A DNA stretch of 32,725 bases, taken from Microbacterium sp. 13-71-7 (lineage in GTDB: Bacteria; Actinomycetota; Actinomycetes; Actinomycetales; Microbacteriaceae). Below, piece by piece: positions 1-8,604 of the stretch. The position numbers and the translations under genes are program-made. How positions within the stretch are numbered: the first letter of the stretch is position 1; the number at the start of each line of letters is the position of its first letter. The notes under the pieces are model-generated. The model saw nothing but the letters and a program-made list of their open reading frames with translations, was not told where the DNA came from and made no database searches. The stretch lies in the NCBI RefSeq assembly GCF_002257455.1, contig NZ_NCKN01000012.1, positions 1-32,725 of the forward strand. The letters are read 5' to 3'.

Positions 1-913
1 CTTCGTTCCAGCCGCTCAGGTCGCGGCGGGCGCGGTCCACCTGCCAGTCCTTCATCCCGAGCCGGGCGGCGAGGGCCGCGTTGGACTCCCTGGATCCGGC
101 CACCCGGGCCATCGACCGCAGCTTCATCGCGAACGCGGCGACCATCGGCACCGGATCCGCGCCGGAGGCCAGCGCATGACGGAGCGCGATGAGCGCATCG
201 CCCAGGCGCCCGGCGATCGCCGTATCGGCGACGACGAATGCGGAGACCTCGACGCGCCCTCCGTAGTAGCGCTCGACGACGTCGCGCGTGACATCGCCCT
301 GGACGTCGTTGATGAGCTGCTGGCAGGCGGCCGCGAGCTCCGTGACGTCGTCGGAGAAGGCCGAGACCAGTGCCCGCAGCGCCTGCGGCTGGATCCGGCG
401 ACCGGCGGCGCGGAACTCGCCCGCGGCGAAGTCGGCCTTCTCGTCGTCGCGCTTGATGGCAGGACAGGCGATCTCGATCCCGCCGCCGGCCCCAGCGCGG
501 ATCGCGTCGAGCAGCTTCTTGCCGCGCACGCTCGCTCCGGTGTGCCGGAGGACGACCGTCGCACCGTCCTGCGGATGCTCGAGGTACGCGACGGCCTCAG
601 CGAGGAACGCGTCGGTGCAGCGCTCGACCCCGGAGATACGCAGCAGGCGCGGCTCGCCGAACAGCGACGGCGAGGCGAGCGCGAGCAGACTGCCGCCCTC
701 GTAGTCGTCGGCGCGCAGGTCGCTGACCTCGAGCGCGGGGTCCTCCGCGCGCAGATAGGCGCGCACCCCCGCGATCGCGCGTTCCGCGCAGATCTCCTCG
801 GGCCCGGACACCAGGACGATCGGCGCCGGTCGAGGCTCGCGCCACGACACCTGCGGGATGTTCGTCGCCTTGCCTCCCCGTCGTGCGGCGGAGGACGAGC
901 GCGGTGCGGGCAT
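1..913 (-). CDS. holA: DNA polymerase III delta subunit (partial, C-terminus off window)
   Basis: HolA is the clamp-loader subunit that opens the beta sliding clamp during replication. The ATG at 911-913 (complement) opens a frame of 304 codons that runs off the left edge. The N-terminal part reads PAPIVLVSGPEE, the usual place of the HolA nucleotide-fold start. The visible end, AARLGMKDWQVDRARRDLSG, is typical of the HolA C-terminal domain (LGM-x3-W-x-VD-x-AR). The family is usually about 320-340 residues, so roughly the last few tens are missing. The N-terminus has a short basic Ser/Ala/Arg-rich stretch, common in actinobacterial HolA. The gene is divergent from the catabolic operon at 1087 and is housekeeping, so it probably marks the chromosomal side of this locus. 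Identification rests on recognised family motifs, not on a search. Confidence 0.88.
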   Translation of the reverse strand, partial: MPAPRSSSAARRGGKATNIPQVSWREPRPAPIVLVSGPEEICAERAIAGVRAYLRAEDPALEVSDLRADDYEGGSLLALASPSLFGEPRLLRISGVERCTDAFLAEAVAYLEHPQDGATVVLRHTGASVRGKKLLDAIRAGAGGGIEIACPAIKRDDEKADFAAGEFRAAGRRIQPQALRALVSAFSDDVTELAAACQQLINDVQGDVTRDVVERYYGGRVEVSAFVVADTAIAGRLGDALIALRHALASGADPVPMVAAFAMKLRSMARVAGSRESNAALAARLGMKDWQVDRARRDLSGWNE

Positions 914-975
914 GGCTCCAGCGTACCGGCGGCCGCAGACGTCCGCCGCGCCCCATGGCCGGATCCGTGCGTTTC

Positions 976-988
976 CGGACGGCGTCCG
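976..988. promoter_or_regulatory. Inverted repeat in holA/maoC divergent region
   Basis: CGGACG-G-CGTCCG is a perfect 6-1-6 inverted repeat. It is flanked by TTTC on the left and AAA on the right, so the symmetry nearly continues. It lies between two divergent genes and could be an operator or a short hairpin. No regulator can be assigned. Confidence 0.35.
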
Positions 989-1012
989 AAATCACCCTTC
1001 CCATCGAGGGTG

Positions 1013-1031
1013 GTTTCAGGTAACCTGAAAC
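1013..1031. promoter_or_regulatory. 19-bp perfect palindrome, candidate operator of the catabolic operon
   Basis: GTTTCAGGTAACCTGAAAC is a perfect 9-1-9 palindrome. It ends 55 bases before the ATG of the first gene of the nine-gene catabolic and transport operon. The length and symmetry suit a dimeric repressor of the GntR, TetR or MarR type. The nearest candidate is the GntR/FCD protein encoded just after the operon (9931-10578). That pairing is inference. Confidence 0.6.
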
Positions 1032-1086
1032 TGAGGCGAGGATGCCTCCGTGCTCCGCACGATGCGATGAAGCGAGAAGGAGTGCC

Positions 1087-1548
1087 ATGACTGCTGCGGA
1101 CGTCTCCGTGACCGTCGATGATCTGCCCGGACTGGAGGGCGCCGAGTTCGGCCCGTCCTCCTGGCGCGAGGTCACCCAGGAGGAGGTGGATCTCTACGCC
1201 ATGGTGTCCGGCGACGACAACCCGATCCACATCGACGAGGACTTCGCCGCGACCACGCCGTTCGGCACGCGCATCGCGCACGGTCTGCTCACCCTGAGCC
1301 TCGTGGTCCCGCTCATGCGTCAGGTCTTCGAGGTCTCCGGCGCCAGCATGGGCATCAACTACGGCATGAACAGGGTGAGGTTCCCCGCCCCCGTCCCCGT
1401 CGGATCCCGGATCCGGCTGCGCGGTCATGTCGCCTCTGTGACCGATGTCGGCGGCGGGTGGCAGCTCGAGGTGCCCGTGACTTTCGAGATCGAGGGCGGC
1501 GAGAAGCCCGCCTGCGTGGCCGAGCTCGTGCTGAGGTACTACCGATGA
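1087..1548 (+). CDS. MaoC-like (R)-specific enoyl-CoA hydratase
   Basis: This 153-residue hot-dog-fold protein should hydrate an alpha,beta-unsaturated acyl-CoA to the 3-hydroxyacyl-CoA. The hydratase-2 signature is clear: SGDDNPIHIDEDFA at about 41-54, with D43 and H48 matching the catalytic Asp/His of PhaJ-type enzymes, followed by FGTRIAHGLL. The ATG at 1087 is chosen because GAGAAGGAG lies four bases upstream; a longer reading from 1042 lacks a ribosome site. It is the first gene of a nine-gene operon, and its TGA overlaps the next ATG by four bases. Beside an SDR, a CoA ligase and an amidohydrolase, the likely substrate is a hydroxycinnamoyl-CoA (the CouM step). The substrate is inferred from context; the fold and reaction type are well supported. 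Confidence 0.86.
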   Translation: MTAADVSVTVDDLPGLEGAEFGPSSWREVTQEEVDLYAMVSGDDNPIHIDEDFAATTPFGTRIAHGLLTLSLVVPLMRQVFEVSGASMGINYGMNRVRFPAPVPVGSRIRLRGHVASVTDVGGGWQLEVPVTFEIEGGEKPACVAELVLRYYR

Positions 1549-2450
1549 GCGGCGGGATCCGCCTGGACGGCAAGGTCGCGATCGTCACGGGCGCCGGCCG
1601 CAGCCTCGGACGGGCATACGCGCTCGCCCTGGCCGAGGCGGGGGCCGCCGTGGTCGTCAATGATGTCGATGCCGGAACGGCGGCTCGCACCGCTGCCGAC
1701 ATCGAGGGCGCTGGGGGACGCGCCGCGGTCGTGGTGGGGCCGGTCGGTCCCACCACGACCGCCGAAGAGCTCGTCGCCGCTGCGATCTCCTCGTTCGGAC
1801 GCCTCGACGTCCTCGTCGCGAACGCCGGCGTGCTGCGCGACCGGGTGCTGTGGAAGATGGAGGACGACGACTTCGACGCGGTGATCGGAACGCACCTGCG
1901 CGGATCCTTCACGTGCGGACGGGCCGCCGCGGTGGCGATGCGCGAGCAGGGAACGGGCGGGCGCATCGTGCTCATCGGCTCGCCCGCCGGACAGTTCGGA
2001 AGCTTCGGCCAGACCAACTACGCCGCGGCGAAGGCCGGACTGGTCGCGATGGCGCGCACCTGGTCCCTCGAGCTCGCCCGCGCGGAGATCACCGTGAACG
2101 CCGTGATCCCGACGGCCCTCTCCCCCATGACCGCGATGATCCCCGCCTACGCCCAGGTGTACGAGGACTACCTCGCCGGCGGGGGGATCCCCGTCGAGTA
2201 CCGGCGCGATCACGCCCTCGGCACCCCGGAGGACGTCGCCTCGCTGATCGTGTGGCTGGCGTCCGACGCCTCCGCGGACGTCACGGGCCAGGCGATCGGG
2301 ATCGGCGGCGACCGGCTGACGCTCTACGCCCACCCCGCGGCGCTGCGGACCCTCGACCACGACGGCGGCTGGACCGCCGCGCAGCTCGACGAGGCCTGGC
2401 GCGACGGGCTCTCCTCCGACGCTCAGCACTCCGGGCCGCCGCAGGGCTGA
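1545..2450 (+). CDS. SDR-family 3-hydroxyacyl-CoA dehydrogenase
   Basis: This is a 301-residue short-chain dehydrogenase/reductase. It has the Rossmann motif VTGAGRSLG at 14-22, NAG at 93-95, and the catalytic S146, Y159 and K163 (YAAAK). It resembles the hydroxyacyl-CoA dehydrogenase domain of peroxisomal multifunctional enzyme type 2, which also pairs with MaoC hydratases. The expected reaction is NAD+-dependent oxidation of the 3-hydroxyacyl-CoA from the preceding hydratase to the beta-ketoacyl-CoA (the CouN step in hydroxycinnamate catabolism). The ATG overlaps the hydratase stop (ATGA), and the CoA ligase starts three bases after its own stop. Residues 64-70 (VGPVGPT) replace the usual acidic segment after beta-3, so the cofactor pocket may be slightly unusual. 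The C-terminus extends about 35 residues beyond the SDR core. Confidence 0.86.
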   Translation: MSGGIRLDGKVAIVTGAGRSLGRAYALALAEAGAAVVVNDVDAGTAARTAADIEGAGGRAAVVVGPVGPTTTAEELVAAAISSFGRLDVLVANAGVLRDRVLWKMEDDDFDAVIGTHLRGSFTCGRAAAVAMREQGTGGRIVLIGSPAGQFGSFGQTNYAAAKAGLVAMARTWSLELARAEITVNAVIPTALSPMTAMIPAYAQVYEDYLAGGGIPVEYRRDHALGTPEDVASLIVWLASDASADVTGQAIGIGGDRLTLYAHPAALRTLDHDGGWTAAQLDEAWRDGLSSDAQHSGPPQG

Positions 2451-2453
2451 TCG

Positions 2454-4052
2454 ATGCGCGCCCACTACGCAGACCTCTGGCAGGCCGTCACGCGGTCGCA
2501 GCCCGATCGCATCGCGATCCGCACCCCGCAGGACACCTGGACCTACGCCCGTCTCGCCCGCGAGGCCGGGGCGCTCGCAGGCACGTTCGCACGGCGGGGC
2601 CTGCGCTCCGGCGACGTCGTCGCGATCCTCCTGCACAACCGCCCGGAGTTCCTCATCACGCTCTTCGCGTGCCTGGCGACGGGGCTCGTCCCCGTACCGC
2701 TGAACTTCCGCTTGCGCGCCGGGGAGATCGCGGCGCTCCTGGACGATTCGGGTGCCGCCGCGATGGTGCATCCGACGTCCCTCGGCTCGACCGCCCGCGA
2801 TGCCGCCGCGCAGGCGGCGACCGGAGTACTCCTGGTGAGCGTGCCGGACGACGATGGCGACGTCCCAGGACTGCCCTGGGCCGAGGCGATCGCGGAAGAG
2901 GTCCCGCTCCCGCCCGCAGCGCCCGAGGGCACCGAGCTCTGGATCTACACCGGGGGCACGACCGGGCGGCCGAAGGCCGTGCGCTGGGCCGAGCTGGATC
3001 TCTTCGAGGGCCAGATGTTCCCGACCTACTCGATGTGCGCGCTGCCCTGGCCGACCACGAGTGAGGCGGCGCTCGCGATCGCCATCGACCCGGCGGGTCC
3101 GCACCCGGTCACGCTCCCCCTGGCCCCGCTCATGCACGGTACCGCGCTGACGATGTCGATGAACACCTTCACCCTGGGCGGGACGGTGCTGCTCACCTCC
3201 TCTGCGCGCCTGGACGCCGAGAGCGCCCTGTGCTTCGCCCTCGCGCACCACGCGACCCGGATCATCGTCGCCGGGGACGCCGTCGCCCTCCCGCTCGCGG
3301 AGGCCGCGGAGCGCGCCGGCGGATCCCTCGGCGCCGTCACCTCCCTCATGAGCTCCGGCATGCGCTTCAGCCCCGACACCAAGCGCCGACTGCACGTCCT
3401 CGGCGCGCTCACGATCTTCGATCTGCTCGCATCCTCCGAGGGCGGCGGCCTCGCGGTCACCGTCACGACGGGCGTCTCCGACCTGCCTGGTCGGCCGAGG
3501 CTGCTCCCCACCGCTGTGGTGCTCGACCAGGATCTCGCCGAGGTCCAGGATCTCCCCGGCGCGCTCGGCCTCCTCGCCCAGCGCGGGGCGCTGCCGCTCG
3601 GCTACCACCGCGACGAGGAGAAGACCCGCGCGGCATTCCGCGTGATCCGCGGCGTGCGTCACGTGATCCCCGGTGACTGGGTGCTAGTCGAGGACGACCG
3701 GCACGTCGAGTTCCTGGGGCGCGGCAGCGCGGTCGTCAACACCGGCGGCGAGAAGGTCTACCCGCTCGAGGTCGAGGAAGCCCTCCTGACCCACCCCGCC
3801 GTCGCCGACGCCGTGGTGCTCGGCGCCCCAGACGCGCGGTTCGGGGAGATCGTGACCGCGGTGGTCGAGCGCTCGGGCGACGTCTCGGCCGAGGAGCTGC
3901 TCGCACACGTGGACGGCCTCCTGGCCGGATACAAGCGCCCTCGGCACATCCTGTTCCGCCCGTCGATGGACCGCACCCCGACAGGCAAGGTCGATCTGGT
4001 CCGCCTCCGCGAGGAGATGATCCGCGATCGCGGAGAGGGGGCCGCATCGTGA
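2454..4052 (+). CDS. Acyl-CoA synthetase (AMP-forming), probable hydroxycinnamate-CoA ligase
   Basis: This 532-residue ANL-superfamily ligase activates a carboxylic acid to its CoA thioester through an acyl-adenylate. It shows the phosphate-binding loop YTGGTTGRPK at 165-174, the GD hinge region, NTGGEKVYPLEVEEAL, and the C-terminal catalytic lysine in TPTGKVD (K512). Its length is normal for the family. It sits between the dehydrogenase (3-base gap) and the amidohydrolase (its TGA overlaps the next GTG). In this set it would catalyse the entry step, turning a cinnamic-type acid into its CoA ester (the CouL/PhdA role). Sequence alone does not fix the substrate; aryl, cinnamoyl or medium-chain acids are all possible. 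The pathway context with pobA and pca genes favours 4-coumarate or caffeate. Confidence 0.87.
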   Translation: MRAHYADLWQAVTRSQPDRIAIRTPQDTWTYARLAREAGALAGTFARRGLRSGDVVAILLHNRPEFLITLFACLATGLVPVPLNFRLRAGEIAALLDDSGAAAMVHPTSLGSTARDAAAQAATGVLLVSVPDDDGDVPGLPWAEAIAEEVPLPPAAPEGTELWIYTGGTTGRPKAVRWAELDLFEGQMFPTYSMCALPWPTTSEAALAIAIDPAGPHPVTLPLAPLMHGTALTMSMNTFTLGGTVLLTSSARLDAESALCFALAHHATRIIVAGDAVALPLAEAAERAGGSLGAVTSLMSSGMRFSPDTKRRLHVLGALTIFDLLASSEGGGLAVTVTTGVSDLPGRPRLLPTAVVLDQDLAEVQDLPGALGLLAQRGALPLGYHRDEEKTRAAFRVIRGVRHVIPGDWVLVEDDRHVEFLGRGSAVVNTGGEKVYPLEVEEALLTHPAVADAVVLGAPDARFGEIVTAVVERSGDVSAEELLAHVDGLLAGYKRPRHILFRPSMDRTPTGKVDLVRLREEMIRDRGEGAAS

Positions 4053-4927
4053 CCGGCCTCGCGGGCATCAGGGCGATCGACACGCACGTCCACATCCAGG
4101 TCGACGACGCTGGCCGGTTCGGCGCCTCCGCCGAGCAGCGCGAGGCGATGGATCGATACTTCGGCACCACCGACCCGGCCAAGACCGTCGACGAGACCGC
4201 CGCCTACTTCCGCGAGCGCGACATGATGGCGGTCGTCTTCACAGTCGACGCGACGACGAACACCGGTCACGCCCCGAACAGCATCGACGACATCGCCTCG
4301 GGCGCCGCGCGCAATCCGGAGGCGCTGATCGCGTTCGGGTCCGTGGATCCCCTGCAGGGCCCTGCCGCGCTGCGCGAACTCGAGCGGCAGGCCTCGCAGC
4401 TGGGGGTCCGCGGCTTCAAGTTCCATCCGACGCTTCAGGGCTTCGACCCCTCGGCGGAGGCGTTCGATCCGCTCTTCGGCGCGATCGAGGACCTCGATCT
4501 CCCCGTCGTCGTGCACACCGGCCAGACCGGGGTCGGCGCCGGCGTCCCGGGCGGACTCGGCCTGCGGCTGGGACTCTCCAACCCGATCCTGCTGGACGAC
4601 GTCGCGGCGCGGCATCCGCGGCTGCAGATCGTGATGGCCCATCCCAGCGTGCCCTGGCAGGACGAGGCCCTCTCCGTCGCGACGCACAAGGCCAACGTCT
4701 GGATCGACCTGTCCGGGTGGTCTCCGAAGTACTTCAGCGCCGGCCTCGTGCGTGCAACTCGCACCTACCTCCGGCACAAGATGCTGTTCGGCTCCGACTT
4801 CCCGGCTCTGACCCCCGACCGCTGGCTGAGCGATTTCGCAACGCTGGAGCTGCCGGAAGAGGTGGAGCGCCTCGTGCTGCGGGAGAACGCGATCCGGCTG
4901 CTCGGACTCGACGGCGGAGCTGCCTGA
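4049..4927 (+). CDS. Amidohydrolase-2 family hydrolase, probable aryl-beta-ketoacyl-CoA hydrolase
   Basis: This is a 292-residue metal-dependent amidohydrolase of the ACMSD/resorcylate decarboxylase-like family. Metal ligands are visible: H13 and H15 (DTHVH), H156 (VVHTG), H198 (MAHPS) and D250 (FGSDFP), with GFKFHP at 122-127. In Rhodococcus CouO and Corynebacterium PhdC, members of this family cleave 4-hydroxyphenyl-beta-ketopropionyl-CoA to 4-hydroxybenzoate and acetyl-CoA, replacing a thiolase. The absence of any thiolase in this operon, and the presence of ligase, hydratase and dehydrogenase before it, argue for that role. The start is GTG in a GTGA overlap with the ligase, and its TGA shares a base with the livF ATG. 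A decarboxylase or another aromatic amidohydrolase function is the alternative. Confidence 0.8.
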   Translation: MTGLAGIRAIDTHVHIQVDDAGRFGASAEQREAMDRYFGTTDPAKTVDETAAYFRERDMMAVVFTVDATTNTGHAPNSIDDIASGAARNPEALIAFGSVDPLQGPAALRELERQASQLGVRGFKFHPTLQGFDPSAEAFDPLFGAIEDLDLPVVVHTGQTGVGAGVPGGLGLRLGLSNPILLDDVAARHPRLQIVMAHPSVPWQDEALSVATHKANVWIDLSGWSPKYFSAGLVRATRTYLRHKMLFGSDFPALTPDRWLSDFATLELPEEVERLVLRENAIRLLGLDGGAA

Positions 4928-5694
4928 TGCGCGTTCCGGACAGCGATCGCGCCCCCGCCCTGCGCATCGAGGGGCTCAGCGTCCGATACGGACGATCCAT
5001 CACCGCCCTGCGGGACATCTCCCTCACCGTCGCAGAGGGTGAGGTGGTGACGCTCATGGGCCTGAACGGCGCCGGCAAGTCCACCCTTGCGCGAGCGATC
5101 ACGGGACTCCTGCCGGCGCAGGGCGGATCGGTCTCCGCAGGCGCGATCACGAGCTTCGGCTCGCCTCTGACGCGGCGCTCGCCCCGCGCGATCGTCCGTC
5201 ACGGCGTCGCGCAGGCGCTCGAAGGGCGCCGGATCTTCGGCGCGATGACGGTCGCGGAGAACCTCGACATGGGCGGGACGACGGTGGGCACGAGCCGGCT
5301 CAAAGCCAACCGCAGCCGCATGATGGATCTGTTCCCCCGCCTCGCCGAGCGGCACGATCAGCCGGCAGGGCTGCTCTCCGGCGGAGAGCAGCAGATGCTC
5401 GCGGTCGCCAGGGCCCTCATGTCGTCGCCGCGACTGCTCATCCTCGACGAGCCGACGCTCGGCCTGTCCCCCAAGCTCGTGACCCACGTGCGGGACACCA
5501 TCGACGCCATCAGGACCGCCGGCACGAGCGTGCTTCTCATCGAGCAGAACGCCACGATGGCCCTCGCCGTCGCCGACCGCGGCTACGTGATCGAACACGG
5601 GCGCATCGTCCACGAGGCGGCGGCCGAGGAACTGCGGGCGGACGCCGGCCTGCAGCGGCTCCTGCTCGGACTCGGATCGGAGGACGCCGCATGA
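4927..5694 (+). CDS. livF: Branched-chain-type (HAAT) ABC transporter ATP-binding protein LivF
   Basis: This 255-residue cytoplasmic ATPase powers a hydrophobic amino acid-type importer. Walker A is GLNGAGKST (45-53), the ABC signature is LSGGEQQ (150-156), Walker B is LILDEPTLG (171-179), and the H-loop region reads LLIEQN, typical of LivF. The ATG at 4927 shares its A with the stop of the amidohydrolase (TGATG). A longer upstream reading would overlap that enzyme and is rejected. The gene is followed by livG in an ATGA overlap. HAAT systems also carry aromatic acids, for example the CouPSTU importer of Rhodopseudomonas palustris, so the cargo is probably the phenylpropanoid acid metabolised by the upstream enzymes rather than leucine. 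Confidence 0.9.
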   Translation: MRVPDSDRAPALRIEGLSVRYGRSITALRDISLTVAEGEVVTLMGLNGAGKSTLARAITGLLPAQGGSVSAGAITSFGSPLTRRSPRAIVRHGVAQALEGRRIFGAMTVAENLDMGGTTVGTSRLKANRSRMMDLFPRLAERHDQPAGLLSGGEQQMLAVARALMSSPRLLILDEPTLGLSPKLVTHVRDTIDAIRTAGTSVLLIEQNATMALAVADRGYVIEHGRIVHEAAAEELRADAGLQRLLLGLGSEDAA

Positions 5695-6551
5695 CCGCCC
5701 CTGTCCCGCCGCTGCTCGAAGTGCGCGACGTCGAACTCCGGATCGGCGGACTGCACATCCTCCGCGGAGTCTCCTTCGACGTCCGCGAGAACGAGTTCTT
5801 CACGGTCATCGGCCCCAACGGCGCCGGCAAGACCTCGCTGCTGAACGTCCTCAGCCGCATCTACCAGCCGACGTCCGGATCCGTCGTCTTCGACGGGCGA
5901 TCCCTGCTCGAGGTGCGACGCACCGGGCTGGCCGACCTCGGCATCGCCCGCACCTTCCAGAATCTCGCTCTCTTCGAGCACATGGACGTGATGGACAACG
6001 TGGTCCTGGGCCGCCAGCGCCTCATGCGCTCCGGTGTGCTGACCGGCGCCGTGTGGTGGGGCCGCGCCCGCCGGGAGGAGGCGGAGGCCAGGCGGGCGTG
6101 CGGGCCGCTCATCGATCTGCTGGGGCTCGGCGATTTCCTGAACCGCCCGATCCGCGATCTTCCCTACGGCATCAAGAAGCGGATAGAGCTCGCCCGCGCC
6201 CTCGCCGTCGAGCCGCGGCTGCTGCTGCTCGACGAGCCCGCCGCGGGGATGAACGACGAGGAGACGGACGAGCTCGCCGGCTGGATCCTCACCGCCAAAC
6301 AGGAACTGGGCCTCACGGTCGTCATGATCGAGCACGACATGGGCATGGTCACCCGTCTCGGAGACCGCGCGCTCGTGCTCGATTTCGGAACCGTCGTCAC
6401 CATCGAGTCCCCCCGCGCGGCGATCGCGGACCCCCGCGTCATCAGCGCCTACCTCGGAGACGAGACCGAGGAGACGGACGACCCGACGGCGACGGGGACC
6501 GTCGCGCTCGGCATCTCTCGCGACCAGGACCGGAAGGCGAAGCACGCATGA
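5691..6551 (+). CDS. livG: HAAT ABC transporter ATP-binding protein LivG
   Basis: This is the second ATPase of the importer, 286 residues. Walker A is GPNGAGKTS (41-49) and Walker B is LLLLDEPAAGMN (177-188). The signature is the relaxed LPYGIKKR (157-164) usual in LivG, where LSGGQ is replaced. The segment ARTFQN around 86-91 is the Q-loop. The C-terminus has a Thr/acidic stretch (ETEETDD) beyond the family core. The start overlaps the livF stop by four bases and the stop overlaps livH by four, so translation is probably coupled. It pairs with LivF at the LivHM permease. Confidence 0.92.
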   Translation: MTAPVPPLLEVRDVELRIGGLHILRGVSFDVRENEFFTVIGPNGAGKTSLLNVLSRIYQPTSGSVVFDGRSLLEVRRTGLADLGIARTFQNLALFEHMDVMDNVVLGRQRLMRSGVLTGAVWWGRARREEAEARRACGPLIDLLGLGDFLNRPIRDLPYGIKKRIELARALAVEPRLLLLDEPAAGMNDEETDELAGWILTAKQELGLTVVMIEHDMGMVTRLGDRALVLDFGTVVTIESPRAAIADPRVISAYLGDETEETDDPTATGTVALGISRDQDRKAKHA

Positions 6552-7432
6552 CCGAGTTCCTCCAGACGCTGACCTCCGGCATCGCGCTGGGATCCCTGTA
6601 CGCCGTGCTCGCGCTCGGCTTCGTGATCGTGGCGCGCGCATCCGGCATCCTGAACCTCGCGCAGGGCAGCTTCGTCGTCCTCGGCGCGTACCTCGCCTAC
6701 GCGCTCATCCACCAGGCCGGCCTGCCCTTCTGGGCGGGCGTGATCGTGGCGATGGCCGCCGTCGCGCTGTTCACCGTGCTCCTGGAGGCGTTCGTCCTGC
6801 ATCGCGTCCGTGATCACTTCGCCGCGCTGCTGATCACCTTCGGGGTGACGATCGCGGTCGCGCCCGTCGTCACCGGCATCTGGCCGGGCGACTCCCTGAA
6901 CCTCGGCGATCCCTGGGCGCTGAACGTGCTGCGCATCGGCGGCATCGGCATCACGGCGCGCGACGCCACGCTCATCCCGATCACCGCGGGGATCCTGCTC
7001 GCCTTCTTCCTGTTCTTCCGCTACACCCGCATCGGGCTCAGCCTGCGCGCGACGGCGATCGACAGCGAGGCCGCCATGGCCCAGGGCGTCAGCACGCGTT
7101 TCGTGTACGGCATCTCCTGGGGCATCGCCGGAGCACTGGGCGCCTTCGGCGGCGTCGTGCTCTCGACCACCGTCGGCGGCGGTGTGCGTCCGGGGCTCGA
7201 GGTGTACGCCTTCCTCGCCCTTCCGGTCATCATCCTGGGCGGCCTCGAGTCGCCGCTCGGGGCCGTCGTGGGAGGGCTCGTGATCGGCGTCGTCCAGCAG
7301 TTCGCCGTCTCCCTCGTCCCCGAGAGCTGGGGATCGGGATTCTCCGAGGTCGTGCCCTATCTGGTGATGCTCGCGATCCTCCTCATCCGACCCGCCGGAC
7401 TGTTCGGCCGACGAGAGGTGCGCCGCGCATGA
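6548..7432 (+). CDS. livH: HAAT ABC transporter permease LivH
   Basis: This 294-residue integral membrane protein has about eight hydrophobic segments. The N-terminus (TSGIALGSLYAVLALGF) and the segment LNLAQGSFVVLGAYLAY are hallmarks of LivH. The sequence GLSLRATAIDSEAAMAQGV is the conserved cytoplasmic loop that contacts the ATPases. The ATG at 6548 lies in an ATGA overlap with livG; longer in-frame readings run through livG and are rejected. It forms the translocation path with LivM. The substrate is inferred from the linked catabolic genes. Confidence 0.92.
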   Translation: MTEFLQTLTSGIALGSLYAVLALGFVIVARASGILNLAQGSFVVLGAYLAYALIHQAGLPFWAGVIVAMAAVALFTVLLEAFVLHRVRDHFAALLITFGVTIAVAPVVTGIWPGDSLNLGDPWALNVLRIGGIGITARDATLIPITAGILLAFFLFFRYTRIGLSLRATAIDSEAAMAQGVSTRFVYGISWGIAGALGAFGGVVLSTTVGGGVRPGLEVYAFLALPVIILGGLESPLGAVVGGLVIGVVQQFAVSLVPESWGSGFSEVVPYLVMLAILLIRPAGLFGRREVRRA

Positions 7433-8604
7433 CCCTCACCACGACAGGATCCGCCCTCGCACCGCGCACACGCGGGCAGGCGCCGCGGCTCTTCGACACC
7501 CTGCGGAAGAAGATCCTCGCGATCGCGTTCCTCGTCGCGATCGTCGCGATCCCGCTCAACGTCGCCGACAGCTACATCCTGACCGTGCTGACCACCGCGG
7601 CCATCGCCGCGATCGCCGCGACCGGCCTGAACCTGCTGACCGGATACGCGGGGCAGATCTCCCTCGGGCACGCGTTCTTCGTCGGCGCCGGGGCGTTCTG
7701 CGGGCAGGTCCTCGGCGGTCAGCTCGGCCTGCCGTTCCTGCTCTGGCTCCCGCTGTCCACCCTGTTCGCGGGCGCCCTCGGAGCGGTCGTCGCCCCCTTC
7801 GCTCTCAGGCTCAAGGGGCCCTACCTGGCGATCGTGTCGCTCGGGCTGGTCTTCATCGGCATCTACGCCGCGCGGAACCTGCCCGCTCTCACCGGTGGTC
7901 TCAACGGAACGGTCGTGACGGCGCCGGTCTTGCTCGGGCCGCTGGATTTCGCCGCGCTCCGGGTCGGCCCGTTCCTGCTCTCCCGCGAGCAGGGCATGTT
8001 CATCCTCTGCTGGCTGATCCTCGCGGTGATCCTTCTCGCGGTCGCCAACATCGTGCGCTCCCGGTCGGGCCGCGCCATGCAGGCGTTCCGGGATCACGAC
8101 CTCGCCGCCGAGGTGCTCGGGGCGCGGCGCCTGCCGACGATGATGAACGCGTTCATCGTGTCCTCGGCGCTGGGCGGCCTGTCCGGAGGACTGCTCGGCG
8201 TCGAGCTGCAGTACATCCGACCCGAGAACTTCGGGCTGGACCTGTCGATCCAGTACGTCGCGATCGTGGTCATCGGCGGGCTCGCGAGCATCTGGGGCCC
8301 TGTGCTCGGCGCTCTCTTCATCGGATTGGTCCCCGTGATCGCGATCCGGCTCGCCGACGTGCTGCCCTTCATCTCGAAGCCCGGCGAACAGGGCGGGGTG
8401 AGCGTGTCCGGTTTCGGACTCGTCGTCTACGGCGTCCTCATCGTCCTCTTCCTCCTCTTCCGGCGCGGCGGGCTGATCTCGTTCTTCCGCCGCCCCGGTC
8501 GCCGGCCCGCTGCGGCGCCGGCGAAGACGCAGGCCGCACCCGCGGCCTCGCCACCCGACCCCGCACCGGGGATCACGACACACCAGAAAGGACACAGCCT
8601 GTGA
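7429..8604 (+). CDS. livM: HAAT ABC transporter permease LivM
   Basis: This 391-residue membrane permease partners LivH. The family pattern GLNLLTGYAGQISLGHAFFVGAGA is present near residues 66-89, as is the cytoplasmic coupling loop with RSGRAMQAFRDHDLAAEVLG. The last 40 or so residues form a Pro/Ala/Arg-rich cytoplasmic tail (RRPGRRPAAAPAKTQ) that is longer than in typical LivM and of unknown use. The ATG overlaps the livH stop (ATGA) and its TGA overlaps the GTG of the binding protein gene. An AAAGGA site for the next gene lies in its last codons. Confidence 0.92.
   Translation: MTLTTTGSALAPRTRGQAPRLFDTLRKKILAIAFLVAIVAIPLNVADSYILTVLTTAAIAAIAATGLNLLTGYAGQISLGHAFFVGAGAFCGQVLGGQLGLPFLLWLPLSTLFAGALGAVVAPFALRLKGPYLAIVSLGLVFIGIYAARNLPALTGGLNGTVVTAPVLLGPLDFAALRVGPFLLSREQGMFILCWLILAVILLAVANIVRSRSGRAMQAFRDHDLAAEVLGARRLPTMMNAFIVSSALGGLSGGLLGVELQYIRPENFGLDLSIQYVAIVVIGGLASIWGPVLGALFIGLVPVIAIRLADVLPFISKPGEQGGVSVSGFGLVVYGVLIVLFLLFRRGGLISFFRRPGRRPAAAPAKTQAAPAASPPDPAPGITTHQKGHSL

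Noticed and set aside
1539..3662. Long open frame (707 codons) on the minus strand opposite the SDR and ligase genes
   Set aside because: It lies fully antisense to two well-supported enzymes with clear motifs. Its Arg/Gly/His-rich translation has no domain and is a by-product of high GC content.
6157..6184. Apparent missing ABC signature in LivG
   Set aside because: LPYGIKKR in place of LSGGQ is normal for LivG proteins, so it is not a defect.
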